Source: Archilochus colubris
Taxonomy: Eukaryota > Chordata > Aves > Apodiformes > Trochilidae
Direction of reading: 5' to 3'
DNA: 64,000 nt
Assembly: GCA_023079485.1 (NCBI GenBank)
Contig: CM041115.1
Span: 48,214,656 to 48,278,655, forward strand
Under the pieces are notes generated by a model. That model saw only the letters and a program-made list of their open reading frames with translations. It was not told the origin of the DNA and searched no databases. Shown one piece after another: positions 50,478 through 63,900 of the stretch. Each line of letters starts with the position of its first letter. Within the stretch, counting starts at the first letter, position 1. The position numbers and the translations under genes are program-made.

Positions 50478-51733
50478 GAAAGCCCAGATCTATAAAGGGG
50501 GAAAAGAGCCTATAGTTTTGAAGCAATTATGAAAATACATTGCATAGAAGGGAAGTTACCTTACCAAGCAAACCTAGACTCAGGCAATGGTACAAAGCTG
50601 CTTGCAGATTCCAGGAAACAGCTTACAGACCAGCTAAAACAATGCAGCACACATAAACTACATGCTTCAGACATCTTGCTGAAGGTAAGAATATCTTTAA
50701 AGTGCCTACGCATGTCTAGAAAAAGGTTTGAGAAGTGGGAAAAAAAAGATCAGTAGTAAAAAATCCCTGCCCCTAGAAGAAGATATTTTATTTAAGCCTA
50801 ACCAGCTCTTAAAAGGTGTCTAGATTTCCATCATCTCTTTATTCCTGATACTTGGATACTGTTAGTATAAGTTTTTCCTGGTTTCAAATGCTAGTCAATA
50901 ATAAGAGTTCTCAGTGGGTGAACTCCAGCCTGCAGTGCAACAGGAACTCATACAAAGGATTCTGAGTGTGACAATAATGAGCATAAAAAGTTAAATGAAG
51001 TATTTAAGACAAAATCTAGCCAGTTACTTATTTTCTTTCTCTACCTAATAATCATCCGCAGCATAAGAAATGATCTTTATCCAGAAATTTTGGGGCTGTC
51101 ATCATGCAGACATATTAAATAGATCACAAAAAGACATAATGAGCACTTGAGGGAGTAAAATTGCTCACACTATATGCTTTATTCATTCGTCATTTCTTAC
51201 AACGAAGAACACACACAAAAATCACTCTAGTAGACTAGACAGACCTGACTGCCTCTCCAAGGTAGTGCAATTAAGAAGAATCCCAAAAAAACAGGCTAAC
51301 CCCCAAAAAGCTCAGGAACAGAGGAATAATTGTAAAGCAGAAGACAAGTTCATATTCCTGCTTGGTATCATACCAAGGGATAAACATGACCTCCTGAACA
51401 CAACCTATCAAAGAGTTTTTGAACTTAACACATGTGGCTTCAAACCTCGATTTGAGCTTACAATCAAATTGCTGTTTTTAAAAGCAAGTGCAAAAAAAAT
51501 TAGGAAGGCTGAAGAAATCTGATAGTCCTTGTAGTAGTAAGTAAAACTAAACAGTAAAGATATCTTATTTCTCTAAGAACATCTAGAGTATATGTCGTGT
51601 TGTGAACTGTTGTTCAACTCTTTATATAGTTAATAAACAGCAAGTCTGCTACTGCCAAATAAACTTCTGATATACACTGGTTCAAGAATTTAAAAAAAAA
51701 GTAAAAAATTACCCTCCTTCCCCAAGAACTCAC

Positions 51734-51818
51734 CATAGCTGGAAACTGGCAGTCTGAGTAGAATCACAGAAGTCGATACCCATTGAAACAGTAATGGATG
51801 CTGCAGGCTCAAGGCAGT
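51734..51818 (-). CDS. AP3B1: AP3B1 coding exon (fourth from last)
   Basis: This 85-base exon encodes LEPAASITVSMGIDF followed by CDSTQTASFQL, the middle of the AP-3 beta-3A C-terminal region. The acceptor reads TTTTCATGTAG|ACTGCC and the donor ATG|GTGAGT. It takes one base from the previous exon (G+AC = Asp) and leaves two (TG), which with the next exon's C make a Cys codon, so both junctions are in phase. It lies 2,882 bases downstream of the previous exon in the direction of transcription. The coding strand contains TTCTGTGATTCT, which mimics the terminal motif of CR1 elements. Here it is coding and not a repeat. Confidence 0.96.
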
Positions 51819-54700
51819 CTACATGAAAACATTTAGAAAAGGTGAAGTAAACATGCAAAGAAACAGAAGACCCCAGATACAACCCCCCAGACTTTACATA
51901 ATTAGAAAGCCTATACCAAAAAAAAATCCTCTACAAAAATGAACCAATACTTGCACTCTAATACCAAGTAAGTATCCCCCAGTTGTCACACTTGTATGTT
52001 TAAGTGTCTTGGATTCCCCACTCCCACAGTAATCCCATATGAAATGCTGCAATTTCAATCTTACAGCCCAGCTGTCAACAAAATACGGATTCATATTATG
52101 AAAGCTAGGAAAATTTTAATTACAGAAAAAAACACATTGAAGGTACATCCCTTTACTTGTGCACAGATCCAGCACTGAGATTTCATTTTAAGTAACAGCA
52201 GTTTGCAAATTTAGTTAATAAATAGTAAACTACAAAAAATATTAATCAGAAATTTACATTACTACATGCAGCAATAGGAAAAAGAGCTGAAATGAAAATA
52301 TTTCCTAATTAGTGTGATTGACTTATTTCTCAATATTTCACTTGTATTAGTTATGAAATGGAGCAGAAAGATTATGAACTCAAAATAATAATTTTTTATC
52401 ATATTTTTATCATATGTTTAATACAAACAATGCAGACTGAGGGCACTTCTCAAATTAAGGCATCAAGAGACATGCTCATGGTTAGTTTCTTGGCTATATC
52501 ACTGTATTGTTACCTCAATGTTGTAAAGATACAACTTTGTTTTGGTAGGAAAAAAAAGCTCTTTCTTTGCCTTTACAATACAAAGAAGCATTGGATTATA
52601 GGTTAACTTCTTAAGAATACAAGACACAAAATCTAAAGACATTTAAAAGAAGAGAATTCAAATAAAAATGATTGGGCAGGCAAAAAATGTTTGATTTCCA
52701 CTCTATTTGTTTATGTTTGTGATCCTTTTCTGGAACTGATGAGTAGGCAGGTGCTTCATGACCAAAGCAAAACAAATGTAACCATATCAGATTAACTTCT
52801 GAAAAATATGTAAAAGACGGAGGTGATGCAGTTACGCAAAGACTAAGCTAATACTAGAGAATTAATAGAAAATGAACTATTTCAGTAAAAGAAGTCTGTG
52901 TTAAGCACTGAATGGTAACAGGCTCCAGCTGATATTAAGACTAAGCTTTCCCAAAGCCTTTGAACTTAACTTCTACAAATAGTGTTTCAAAAGCACCTAG
53001 ACTAATGGAAAATATGGCACACATGTGAAATATGGGCCATTTCTACTGGCAAAATTAGGACAATTATCAACAATAATCTCACTGTGGGAAGCAAATGTAT
53101 AACCATACTCTGGAAGGAGTACCTGTCTACACTGATACTACTTCTGTTGGTTCCACTGGGCAAATTACAGTATGTGTTTTCCAAATGCTGGAAATCTAAA
53201 AGGCAATACAAGCAGGGCATATAAGTGAGCACTAGATAACGTGACAAAGCATACAGAAAATTTGCATTCAAGTAAGAAAATGAACATTTTTGGAAGGGAC
53301 TACAGATGATAGATAGCTTACTTTCTGGAGACGGAAATGACAGCTTTACAAGATGGACACCACACTAATGTCTGTCTTGGAGAAATAAAAAAGTAGTACG
53401 ATTGTGTAGGATTCTGTTATGGAACTCAAAAACCTGAGCTGGGCAACTTATTAATTCCAAATTTTTTCATGTTTTTTATGTGAGAGAAGTGAATGCTACT
53501 GTTCACTGGCTGTTATTGAGATCACACTATCTCCTGATCTGATTTACAGTGTTTGTGGTTTTCTACTTTTAAGCCTTTGTGACTTTATTTCATTGAATGT
53601 TTAAAGGGAGAAATATCAAATTAGGATGACAGTCAAAACTAACTAGAAATCAAAACACTGCACTGGACTTCTGATCTTGAGGAATAAACACTAAACCGTT
53701 CCCTTAACACAAACATTAGTATCTATCCTAAAAATAATATTTATATTTAGAAAAACTTAATTAGTCCAAATTTTTAAACTCTGAAACAAACTGTAGCTTT
53801 GTTCAATTGCCTCTGTAACTATTTGATGTAAATCTATACAGTCTTTCAGCTGCTAAAAAAATAAGCATTTCAATCGCATACAAAAATTTAATATCAATCA
53901 TCTTTTTAACTACTGAAATCTTCACTGTTGTGCTTTAGGAACTTGTTTCTATTTTCTTGATACAGATTCACCGAGTAATGTAGCTCATTAAAAGAGAAGA
54001 AACCAACCTAAGCAGCCCTTGATTCAAAGCTGCTGTGGTCAGTGTTCCTTCCTTCTGAGGTTGTCTATTCTTTTGCATTGCAGAAATTTAGCAAAAAAAA
54101 CTTGCTGATTAGAAGAAGGTAGAGAGTAAAACAATTTTGGTGATGACTGACCACAGCATTGCTTTCTAACTGGTCTAAAAAGCTGCACTCGGAATTACGG
54201 TAAGATGCAAACTAGATGAGAACACATTCAACCACTGCCAAAAGCTCACAAGTGAAAAGAGCAATCTCTGAGCCACCAAACTAAATAATACATCTAAAAA
54301 TGTTCTTTAAAGCTTGGAAAGAAAAACTGTGAATATATAAATCAAAACCTCATTGTTAACAGTAGCCTGTTATAGCCATTCCAGACTAAGGCAGTAAGAG
54401 AATTAAAAACTAAGAGGAGAAAAATTTAATTATATCAACAAGAATTGATATAATATAATTGACATTAGAACAAGCAAGTAAGCTTTCAGGCATAGAAGTT
54501 CTGAGCTAAGGAGTTACTTTCAAACTCTGATAAAGCAAGAGAAAGCTGAATCACACGAGTGTGTGTGTATGTATACATACAAAGACACACATATACTTGT
54601 GTATACACCAGTTTATATGAATATATGACTATGCAAAACCACTGTCACATATTCGAAATCTTGCAAAAGATTGTGTATTTTTAAAGATAGGTATGATTAC
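51819..54700 (-). other. AP3B1: AP3B1 intron (2.9 kb)
   Basis: This short intron lies between the exon ending ATAG|GTAATC and the exon beginning ATGTAG|ACTGCC. It is AT-rich. I recognise no repeat except a TG/TA-rich run near 54557-54610, and no coding sequence. Confidence 0.9.
54557..54610. repeat. TG/TA-rich simple sequence
   Basis: GTGTGTGTGTATGTATACAT is followed by ACACACATATACTTGTGTAT, a degenerate alternating purine-pyrimidine stretch with local self-complementarity. Confidence 0.75.
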
Positions 54701-54932
54701 CTATTGGGTTAAACTCAAGCATCCTCATGCCAGGAGGTAATTTCTTCTCTCCTATGTGAATATTCAGTATCTTCTCATCAGTTGTGTTTGTCACTGTCAT
54801 TTGCACAGATACCATATGATCACCAAAAGTGCCTGGCTGTCTTGAGAAGTGGTAATGAGCTGCTAATCCTTTTCCACTCATTCGGTGAAGCAGTTCATGT
54901 GTTTTTGTTGGCACAGTGACTTGGCTAGTGAC
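54701..54932 (-). CDS. AP3B1: AP3B1 coding exon (fifth from last)
   Basis: This exon encodes 77 codons plus one base of the AP-3 complex beta-3A subunit. AP-3 is a heterotetrameric coat that sorts membrane cargo from endosomes/TGN to lysosomes and lysosome-related organelles such as melanosomes. The reading contains THELLHRMSGKGLAAHY and NIHIGEKKLPPGM, characteristic of the start of the beta-3 C-terminal (appendage-side) region that follows the acidic/serine-rich hinge. The acceptor is a pyrimidine-rich run ending TTAACAG, directly above 54932; the donor is TAG|GTAATC, just below 54701. The exon starts in phase 0 and leaves one base (G) that joins the next exon to make an Asp codon. Residues such as HFSRQPGTFGDH differ from the mammalian protein as I remember it but keep the frame. 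The preceding hinge exon was not found in the window. Confidence 0.96.
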
Positions 54933-57900
54933 CTGTTAAGTACAAAACAACAGTTGGTGAATGGTGAAAGCAAAGAAGGGATAAAATTACAATTAAATAT
55001 TGCACTGTTCACTCAGAGCGCCTGCATTCTAGTCAGAATTAGAAAGAACTAGAAAGATTCAAGGACATACTCAAATCCAAAACCAAATTGCCGTAATAGA
55101 GATCAGATGATAGAGCCTAAAACTATTGTTTCTGGTGCTGAGAAACAGTAGCTTTAGCTTTGTTGTTTTTGCCTCACTTTCCATTATAAATCTTTTTTCA
55201 GTAGTTTGATCTTACAGTTACTCATTAAATTATCAGAGATTTTTTTAAGAGTTACAGATAAAATAATTATGTTGTTTACAACAGCCTCTCTCCATTCTAT
55301 GCATCAGAATTAAAGGGTAACCCCAAGCTCACCGCATAATGTGAAAGCAGAGAGAAATTGTCTTCTTCCCTCATTAAAACCACAAAAACTGTTGCCTAAT
55401 AATTACACCAGTCAATTACTAAAACCACATTTTTATAGAGCAAAAAAATGTCGCCATTTTTTAAAAAGTCTTGCTGCCACAATCCCTCAGATGCTGGATT
55501 CATTCTATCCTGAAGAAATAGTATAATTAAAAGACATTGTGTACAAACAGATTCCTAGAAGATATTGATGATAAGTAAAACTACAATGAGCTCAAAAGCA
55601 CAAATGTAAGGAATATACAGAAAACTGCAGAAAAGTGCATTTGATTTCTTTAAATGTATTTAAGGAAAGGGTAGGAAATGACATGAAAAGTAACACCACA
55701 CAGAAGATGAAACTGCCAAATGCTCAGCACAAAAATCTCATTTCTTTGATCACGGCACTATGAGCTACTTAACTTTGTACTGTATCTTTCTTACGTATCT
55801 GCTGAACCCTTCCCAGTGATGAGTGGCCATCATCTCTCGCCCTACCCATAAACCCTGAGCATGTAACTAATTGAAAGAGACAACTGCACAGAGCAGCATG
55901 TTCAAGACTCCAAGTAGCTAAGCAAGGAGAATGGGCTTTTATCTTGCCTTCCTTACCAAACTCATATAAATTGCTAGGTTTGTCATGAGTCATACTTAAC
56001 ATTGAGAGACTGATCTGAAGACTTAGTAAACACTGCCAGTAACATGAGAAGCTTGTAAGATTTGGGATTCAAACCCACAAGGTGCCACAGAAAGGAGTAT
56101 CTGGAAAATATAAGCCTATAAAGATCCCTGTTGAAAAACTAGAAGTTAGCAAGCACGTAACAAATTTGATCTTCATCTCTGAGCACCAGTTTCTGAACTG
56201 AAAACTCAGGCCAGTAACATCCACCAGCTCATTTAAGTATCTGTAAAGATCAGTAAGTGTTTAGAAGTGCCAGCACTACACTGATAAGGCTATAGAAAAC
56301 TCCATGAGGAACTAAGGGGCTTTGTATTCAAGGGTGATTTTGGAAGGTGCATTAACCATGGACCATGGGGGCAGACTTCAGACTGTTCAGGACACTGGAT
56401 GGCAGACAATCCTGAAGGGCAAAGAAGCCCAAGAAGGCTGGATGTTCTTCAAGAAGAAAGTCTTAGAGGTGCAGGTGCTGGCTGTCTCCATGTGTTGTCT
56501 GTTGGGAAAGATGAACAGCCTGGTGAACAGGGAGCTCTTGCAGGGGCTCAGGAAAAAGAGGAGAGTCTACCACCTTTGGAAAAAGGGGCAGGCAACTCAA
56601 GAAGAGTACGGAGACCTAGCCAGGTCATGCAGAGAAAATATCAGCAAGGCAAAAGCACAGTTAGAATTCAACCTAGCAACTGTTGTGAGGGTAACAAAGG
56701 GGTTTATAAATACATAAACAACAAAAAGATAGTAAAGGAGAATTTACTGGATGCAGGGGAGTGGACATTGCTATCAAGAATGAGGAAAAGGCAGTTAATA
56801 ACCTGCTATGGACACTCACAAGTCTATGGGGCTGGATGAGATTCACTCAAGAGTGTTGAGAGAGCTGGTAGAGAAACTCTACAAGCTGCTCTCCAATATC
56901 TAACAGCAGTCCTGGTTAACCAGGGAGGTGCTGGATGACTGGAGGTTTGCCATTGTGACACCCATCTATAAAATGGGCCAAAAGGAAGATCTGGGGAACT
57001 ACAGACCTGTCAGCCTAACCTCCATACCAGGGAAGATCATGGAGTGGTTCATTTTGGGTGCACTCATACAGCAAGTGCAGGATGATGGTGAGATCAGACC
57101 CAGCCAGCATGGATTCATAGAAGGCAGGTAGGTCCTGCTTGTCCAGCTTGATCTCCCTTTATGACCTGGTGACCCAACTAGTGGATGAAGGAAAAGCTGT
57201 GGACGCTATCTATCTGGACTTCAGTAAGGCCTCTGACACTCTCCCAGACAGCATTCTTCTTCAGAAACTTGTGGCCCATGGAATAGACAGGTGGACTCTT
57301 CAGTGGATTACAAACTGGTTGGATGGCTAGGCCCGAAAAGCTGTGGTAAATGGAGTTAAATCCAGCTGGCAGTCAGTGACAAACAGTGTCCCCCAGGGCT
57401 CAGTATTGGGGCCATTTCTGTTGAATATTTGTAACAACAATTTGGATGAGGGTATTGAGTGCACCCTCACCAAGTCTGCAGACAACACTAAATCGAGTGG
57501 GAGAATTGATCTGCTCAAGGGTAGGAAGGCACTGCAGAGAGATCTGGACAGGTTAGATCTATGGGCTGAGGTCAAAGGTATGAGTTTTAGCAAGTGATGG
57601 ATCCTGGTGTTAACATATAGTTGGTTTTATTGATATTGTTTATTAATAGGAATGAAAAGAGAAGAAGTTGGTAGTCAGAAGCCCAAGTGGCAGATAGGTA
57701 TATATATACAAAAAGCAAAAATCTCTCACTGTATGTCAATGGTAACAGTGACTCAAAGTTTACTGAAAACTTCCTGACAATCACTGCCCCTTTCAGGGTT
57801 AATTACCATGTTTCAGTTATAATTTCACTCGTGAGCCCATTCACTTTTATTTTCAATATACTATACAGAGCAGCCAACACTCAAAGGACAGCAAGTCATG

Positions 57901-60900
57901 TTTTAACCATCTTCCTTCCTGTCGAACATAAACACTTAGTTGCACTTTGCATGGCAGTATTATAAAGAAATGAAATATGTATACACTGAACAAAGGAATT
58001 TAGTTATGGAAAATGAGAATTACCAAGCCCTATACTAGCTAGCAAAGGTTTTTGAGATGGCAAAGGTTGGCATGACTGTAATGCAATGCATTTAACAATT
58101 GCATCAGTGTGGTGATATTTTTTTTTTTGTTTTAAGTTTGAAATTGTTAATGCATACAGTTACAATACTTAAAGAAAGCCATAGGACAGATACCAGCAAT
58201 CACTTGGGGGTTAAAATACTCCTCTGAAGAGTTAACAGAACAAAAATCACCTACTAACCAGGAGTTAATCCCCTACAAATCTTGCAGAGCATATGTTTAA
58301 ATAATAGAAGTAATTTGTGTACCTTTGGATGGTTTATGAAAATAACCAATCAATTTTGCAGACACAACATTATTTCTAAAGGAAATCTATGTGACTCATG
58401 ATGCCTGCAGATACACAGAGACAAACCACACATATTTTATCAGTTTATTACAGTAAGCAAATAAGCGTGGAATGAGAGTGCACATAACTGTCTACTTAAC
58501 GCTTACTGAAACATTTATAAGAGCTGTTATCTTCCTAATAACAGACAGACAGTGTGCAATTTTAGAGAGGAGAAAAGCTTCATATTTTTTAACACTTCAC
58601 TAAAAAGTAACTGAAGAGTGTAAAATGAAAAATACTCTGTGCAGTTAGCTGGTAATGGACCATATTATCAACTCAAGTTAGATTTATAGGATACAAACTA
58701 GTCACTAATAGTTATTTTATGACATAGCGTGTCTGCTATGAGAGACTATTAAGATTAAACTTGCAAAACTTTTTATTTTTTTACACAGCTGTTTAAAATT
58801 GCAGAAAAAGCCAAAATTAAAATAAAGAGTTTCCTCCCATTCCACTTTGATTGAAAGCCACTATGAATTACAAGTCACTGTAGTGGTATGAGTCAGACTG
58901 GTCCCCATGCTAACCGCACATGCTGAAAGATGATCTGTTACCCTAAAAGAAGCTGCAAGTATTTTAAAACTACTTTTTATATAAGACAAAATGGGAAATT
59001 CTGTCTTAGAAGCCCCCCAGTCATTAATCATGTAAAGGAAAACTGTAAAATCACTGACAATAGTTTTCTTTATCACAACAGAGCTGACTAGTTACAAACT
59101 ACTGGATGCTTTGCACATGAACACAATTCTTTTTGCCAGCTCAAGAAGTCTTTAATAACTAAGTTTAAGTTAAAACAAATAAAAAAACCTGATTTCCATA
59201 ATTATTTTAAACAAAAACCACTGCAGGGCCTATTAAACCTACTTAAGAAAGCAGAGCTGAACAGACTTTCCTGCGCAAAGTATTATTATCAAGTGCACAC
59301 TTATGTCTGTTGTCCTTTTCCTTTTTTATTTGTTCCTTAGCTTACTAATGCTGTTACAGTAAAATTAGATTATTTTAAAATCCTGATTTCAAAATACATG
59401 TATGTTTGGGTACAACATATATGCTTGGGAAAAAAAAGATTTGTTTCCAAGAACAAAGATAATTATAGTTCTATTGCCTAAATTACATTCTGTTAAAGTA
59501 GTGGACTGAATCATTTACTCTAAGCAGCCTTTATATTGCCCTCTTATTGGCAATATTCATGACATAATCTGAGAAAGATCTACTGAGCTGTGAGAGCTAT
59601 ATCCTCTCTTACACTCACTTTAAGGCTGTTCTCCACTAACTCTCCTCTCTAAGAGGAGAAGGGCTATCACATAGCCCAGCCACATTTACATGATCTTTCA
59701 ACTGAAGCTATGAGAGCAACTTAACTATCATTTTATAGTACTAGGAGAAAGATGGAAAACCAGGCAAACAAAGGAAACAATTACTGCCAGGAAACAGTAT
59801 ATTCTCAATCTTTTGCTCCATTACCAGTTACAAATTACTCAGTCAGAAGGCAATGTCTTCCTTCTACAGCTCTTAAAAAACAAAAATATTAATAATTCAT
59901 AAAAATATATAGCAAAAAGCAAATAAAGAATTGCAGAAAGAATGGCAGTATCTTACTCTGCATTATTAGAAGAGTCTGTAGCAGACCCCAACATTAGAGA
60001 ACACTTAAATCATGTCAATACAGATTGCTAAACTAAGGTTTGCATTGCTCTCAGAGAGGGCAGGGAAACCAGATAGGCAAGCAAGCAAACTCATATCATC
60101 TGCAGTCTAGAAGAGCAACAGCATACCATGATTCAGTTCAGATTTATCTAGACATACAGCACCTGAGGATATCATGTGAAATTCAGAAAAATACTCAGAA
60201 TAACTTTCCACCAATGACACACTTAATTGCTCTGAATCTACTAAATACTGTCTAAGAGCCACACCTGCTATGAAGTCCTTCAATTCCTCATATATTCCCA
60301 CTCCCTTCTTTTTGCAGTCAACAATTTTAGGCTCTATACTTCCCCAAATTATTAGTATGTCAATAAGGCTAATTGAAAATTACCATATTAATGCTCGTGT
60401 CTTTAAACCAGTAATGGATTCAGACAATTTCAGATATTAGAATTTGAGTTCCAAAGAATCCTACTGTTTTTCAACACTCCTAAAATAATACCTTTGTCTC
60501 TAGAAACTTGTAAAGAAAATAAAAATAAAAAAAACTCCAAGTAACTCCCATGGATTTTTAAATCACAAAGAGATGAATCTCAAAAAAAAGAGCACTTTAA
60601 TTATGCTGCCCTTAGCCTATCTCTGTAAGGCTTCCAAAATTAATCCTTTCCTTTGGCTTTTTTTACTTCAATATTTGTATGTTCTCAAACATAAAATTAT
60701 CCTGTAAGAGTACTGTGTTCAAGGTAATCAGTGAATCTAGAGATGATAAAAACCTTCTGTAATACTAAATTATCAATTTTCAAATATTTTATGTTCCTTA
60801 GATTTCCCTATGGCTACCTTAAAATATAATCAACTAGTAAGATTCCTAGTAACTACAAATTAAAAGTATTGCTCTTACAGAATAATAATGAAAAATAATA

Positions 60901-63900
60901 ATAACGAATTGGAATTAAGCCTTAACCCCGAATTCATGAACAGCAAAAGCTCTTAATACCTTAGCATATTAAACAAGCATTTTTAGAAGTAAGACTGCAC
61001 TTATTTTGTATTTTAAGTGTAACTGGTGGTCAGTGATGCAGACTGTATTTTGCACGTATAACAGATCTTAAAGCTTTACATTACAACAACATATAGTTTT
61101 GTCTGAGATTTGGTATCCCCATCTTTTCCTTCTGTTCAGTATAATAAATCACATGAATAATCCAATGAAATGATTAGTGAAGTATTTCAAAAAGCCACAC
61201 AAGAAAAAAAATTGTTAGTAACAAAATAAAAGTATTCTCATGACTTTCAGGATTATTACACAAACATGAAGGGCTGAACTCAGAATCATAATTATGGGCC
61301 ACAAACCTTCATATAAATTAAGTGCATGTTCTTCCACATAGGGTACTATGGAATCACTAGAGGACTATGAAAAGTGCTTAAACAGATACCAGGGGAGAAT
61401 TCTATTTTAAATGCACCTGCAGAAAATTCTTAAGCCTTAAGGCCTTAAAATGTATCCCAACCCAGGCTTCAACTGCGAAAAAAATGTTGACCAAATCAAA
61501 TGGTGAAATCCTTGTCTGCATGCAGTAAACCTCAAGATTTACTATCATTTTGTCCTCTGTATGCTTCTATGAAGCAAAAAGCAGATGGTCTGGCAGCTGA
61601 TGCATGTGTGTGACTTTCAACAAGCAGCCTGGTATTTTAAACTCCTTTGCAAAAGTCATTACGTGTTCCAAGGAAAAAGCATTCTCCCAATATACAAAAA
61701 AGTAATTTACTTCAGTTTAGTGATTTAATCCTTCCACTGATGACCTAACTGGCAAGTCTGAGGGTTACCTGAAGCAGTTAAAGAATGAGAAAAACAATTA
61801 GGTGGCAGGCTCACCTTATGTCCTGATTATGAATTTGAAGTAGTGGATGCTGCTGAGAGGGATTCATATAGATTTTGGCATTGAGTCCAAACAACTTCAA
61901 GTAAGTTCCTACAAAGAGTTTCTAAGGTATTGTTTTGACTTTGGCAAACAGCCAGCACTGCATGCAGCTCTTAAGTGAAAACATACTGAACCCTACTGGC
62001 TATAATGTTTAATTTTACAGTTAGGGCTATAATATTGTGACTATTCTCACATATTGGTTACTACCAACAGAAGCACCTAGTTCAAACTTTTTCCCAGAAA
62101 AGGACCTCTTGTATCAGGTTAAGTAGATAATACAAGTTGAAATATTTACTACACAGTACTACCTATAAGCCAAATAGAACTCGGCCTATAATACACCATA
62201 TTTGAAATCCAGCACAGATATTTATGAATGCTAAAATTTAAATTACATATTTGCTGGACTAAATCAACTATGTTTGAATCTTATTTGCTATATTTTTGTT
62301 GAAGAATACAACATATTATTTTGGCTTTTGTCAGGATGAGCTGAATACACAGTAATCCATGTGCAAGGACAGAACACCAAAATCAACACTAAACCTGCTG
62401 CACATGTGCATATATATTAGCACTTCCTCAATGTGGGTGTAGAATTTCTGCATATACTGGAATGCATCTCTGGTACATGATATTGATGCACCAATGTTCC
62501 TCAAGTTTTATTTCACTTTACAGATAATGTTTTGACCAGAAAAAAAATCCATATTCCTTAGTTAGTGAAAATTACAGTTGACCTAACTGTGACAATTGCT
62601 ACAATACTGCTTTTCTGTGTTTTGTTTTCCTTAAACTTCATTTTTGGCCTCAAAAAAGAAAGAAAAATCCCTCTAATAGGGTTTCTTGTCCATTAAGAGA
62701 TGTTTATTTATAACCAGTCGCCTTCTGTTTCTCTGTTTAAATCCAAAAGCACACTACTTCTTTTAGTGCTACCAGTAGCATCAAATGGGTTATTCAGCCT
62801 CCGCGAGGACGCTCCTTTTCACACTAATTAACAAATGCCACTCAATCCCATCCTCCCACACCTCAGAGTTGTGTAAGCAACAACTTGCACAGCACACTGC
62901 AAACAAAAAAACCTCACCCACTCTATGGGTATTTCAAATAAAGTCTCTATAGGCACAAATCCTGAATGTAAATGCTGCTTTTACATAGTAGCTGCAGCCA
63001 TAGTTAAGTCCTTTTGTTGATGACTAATATAAAGTACTTGTGTTCTATGTCTAAATTCTCCAAAGTCAATTTAGCACAAATGTAGCAGCAGGAAGATGGA
63101 GACAGTGTCCATTTATTAAAACATTTAAAAAAATCTATTTTAAAGCAACTCTTAATACACAAATGTATATAAAAGAGTTGAAATCTATGATTTATGTAGT
63201 AAGCATATGTTCTAATGCTGCTGGTTTTGCAAAGCTTCTCAAGTGGAAAAGGAAGAACAGTTCTTACAAACACTCCAAACTAACAGTAGTAAAAATTTGG
63301 ACACAACCATTCATTTACAGCCACGAATTCCTAAACTCCACTAAATGACTGAAAGATCTATTTCATACCTCTTACAAATTTACCTTTCTCCAACTGTGGC
63401 ATGTTCAAATCAAGAACATATATGCTAGGGGCAAGAAACACCAACTGATGCTATGAGCAGCCACATTAAGACAGTAAAGTTTCCTAATCTACATGAACTA
63501 AAGTTAAAATGCAAATTTTCATCAACTGCACAGCAATCAAAGCTAATTCTGGAAGACTGCAGTGCTGCTTTTTTCAGTCTTAGGATGTCGAGGCACTGCC
63601 CACTAAGTCATCAGCAAGGAAGTATGCAAAGTAAGGTGAAAGTCTGCCACTAAGGTAAGCTTTGTAAAAACCTTTCTCCCCAAGGATCCTGTATTTACTA
63701 TCAGTACAATTCTGACTTTCAAGCAGTTTTATGTCTCTCCAGAATTCTCTACAGTCTATCACATAAGAAAACATTTCTTAATGATGCTGCTGTGAGGAAA
63801 CATTGGTACATAACAAAATTTTTAAGGAACAACCTTAATATGGGGTTTGGAGAGAGTAATGGAGGGCATCCTTCTGCAAGTTTTAGCATGAACTTTTAAA

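Larger units (their letters stand above)
43819..51733 (-). other. AP3B1: AP3B1 intron (7.9 kb)
   Basis: This intron is bounded by ATG|GTGAGT and TTCCCAG|CAC. It contains two short CR1 remnants (45520-45660 minus and about 47610-47715 plus), a CTTA/CTTT tetranucleotide repeat near 45131-45166, a TA repeat followed by poly(A) at 50430-50477, and an A-run near 47361-47378. No other gene is visible. Confidence 0.9.

Noticed and set aside
51760..51780. AGAATCACAGAAG resembling a CR1 3' terminus
   Set aside because: It falls inside the AP3B1 exon 51734-51818, where it encodes part of FCDSTQ in the correct frame; no CR1 body is attached.
57327..57593. 88-codon minus-strand frame
   Set aside because: Antisense shadow of the CR1 RT domain on the plus strand.
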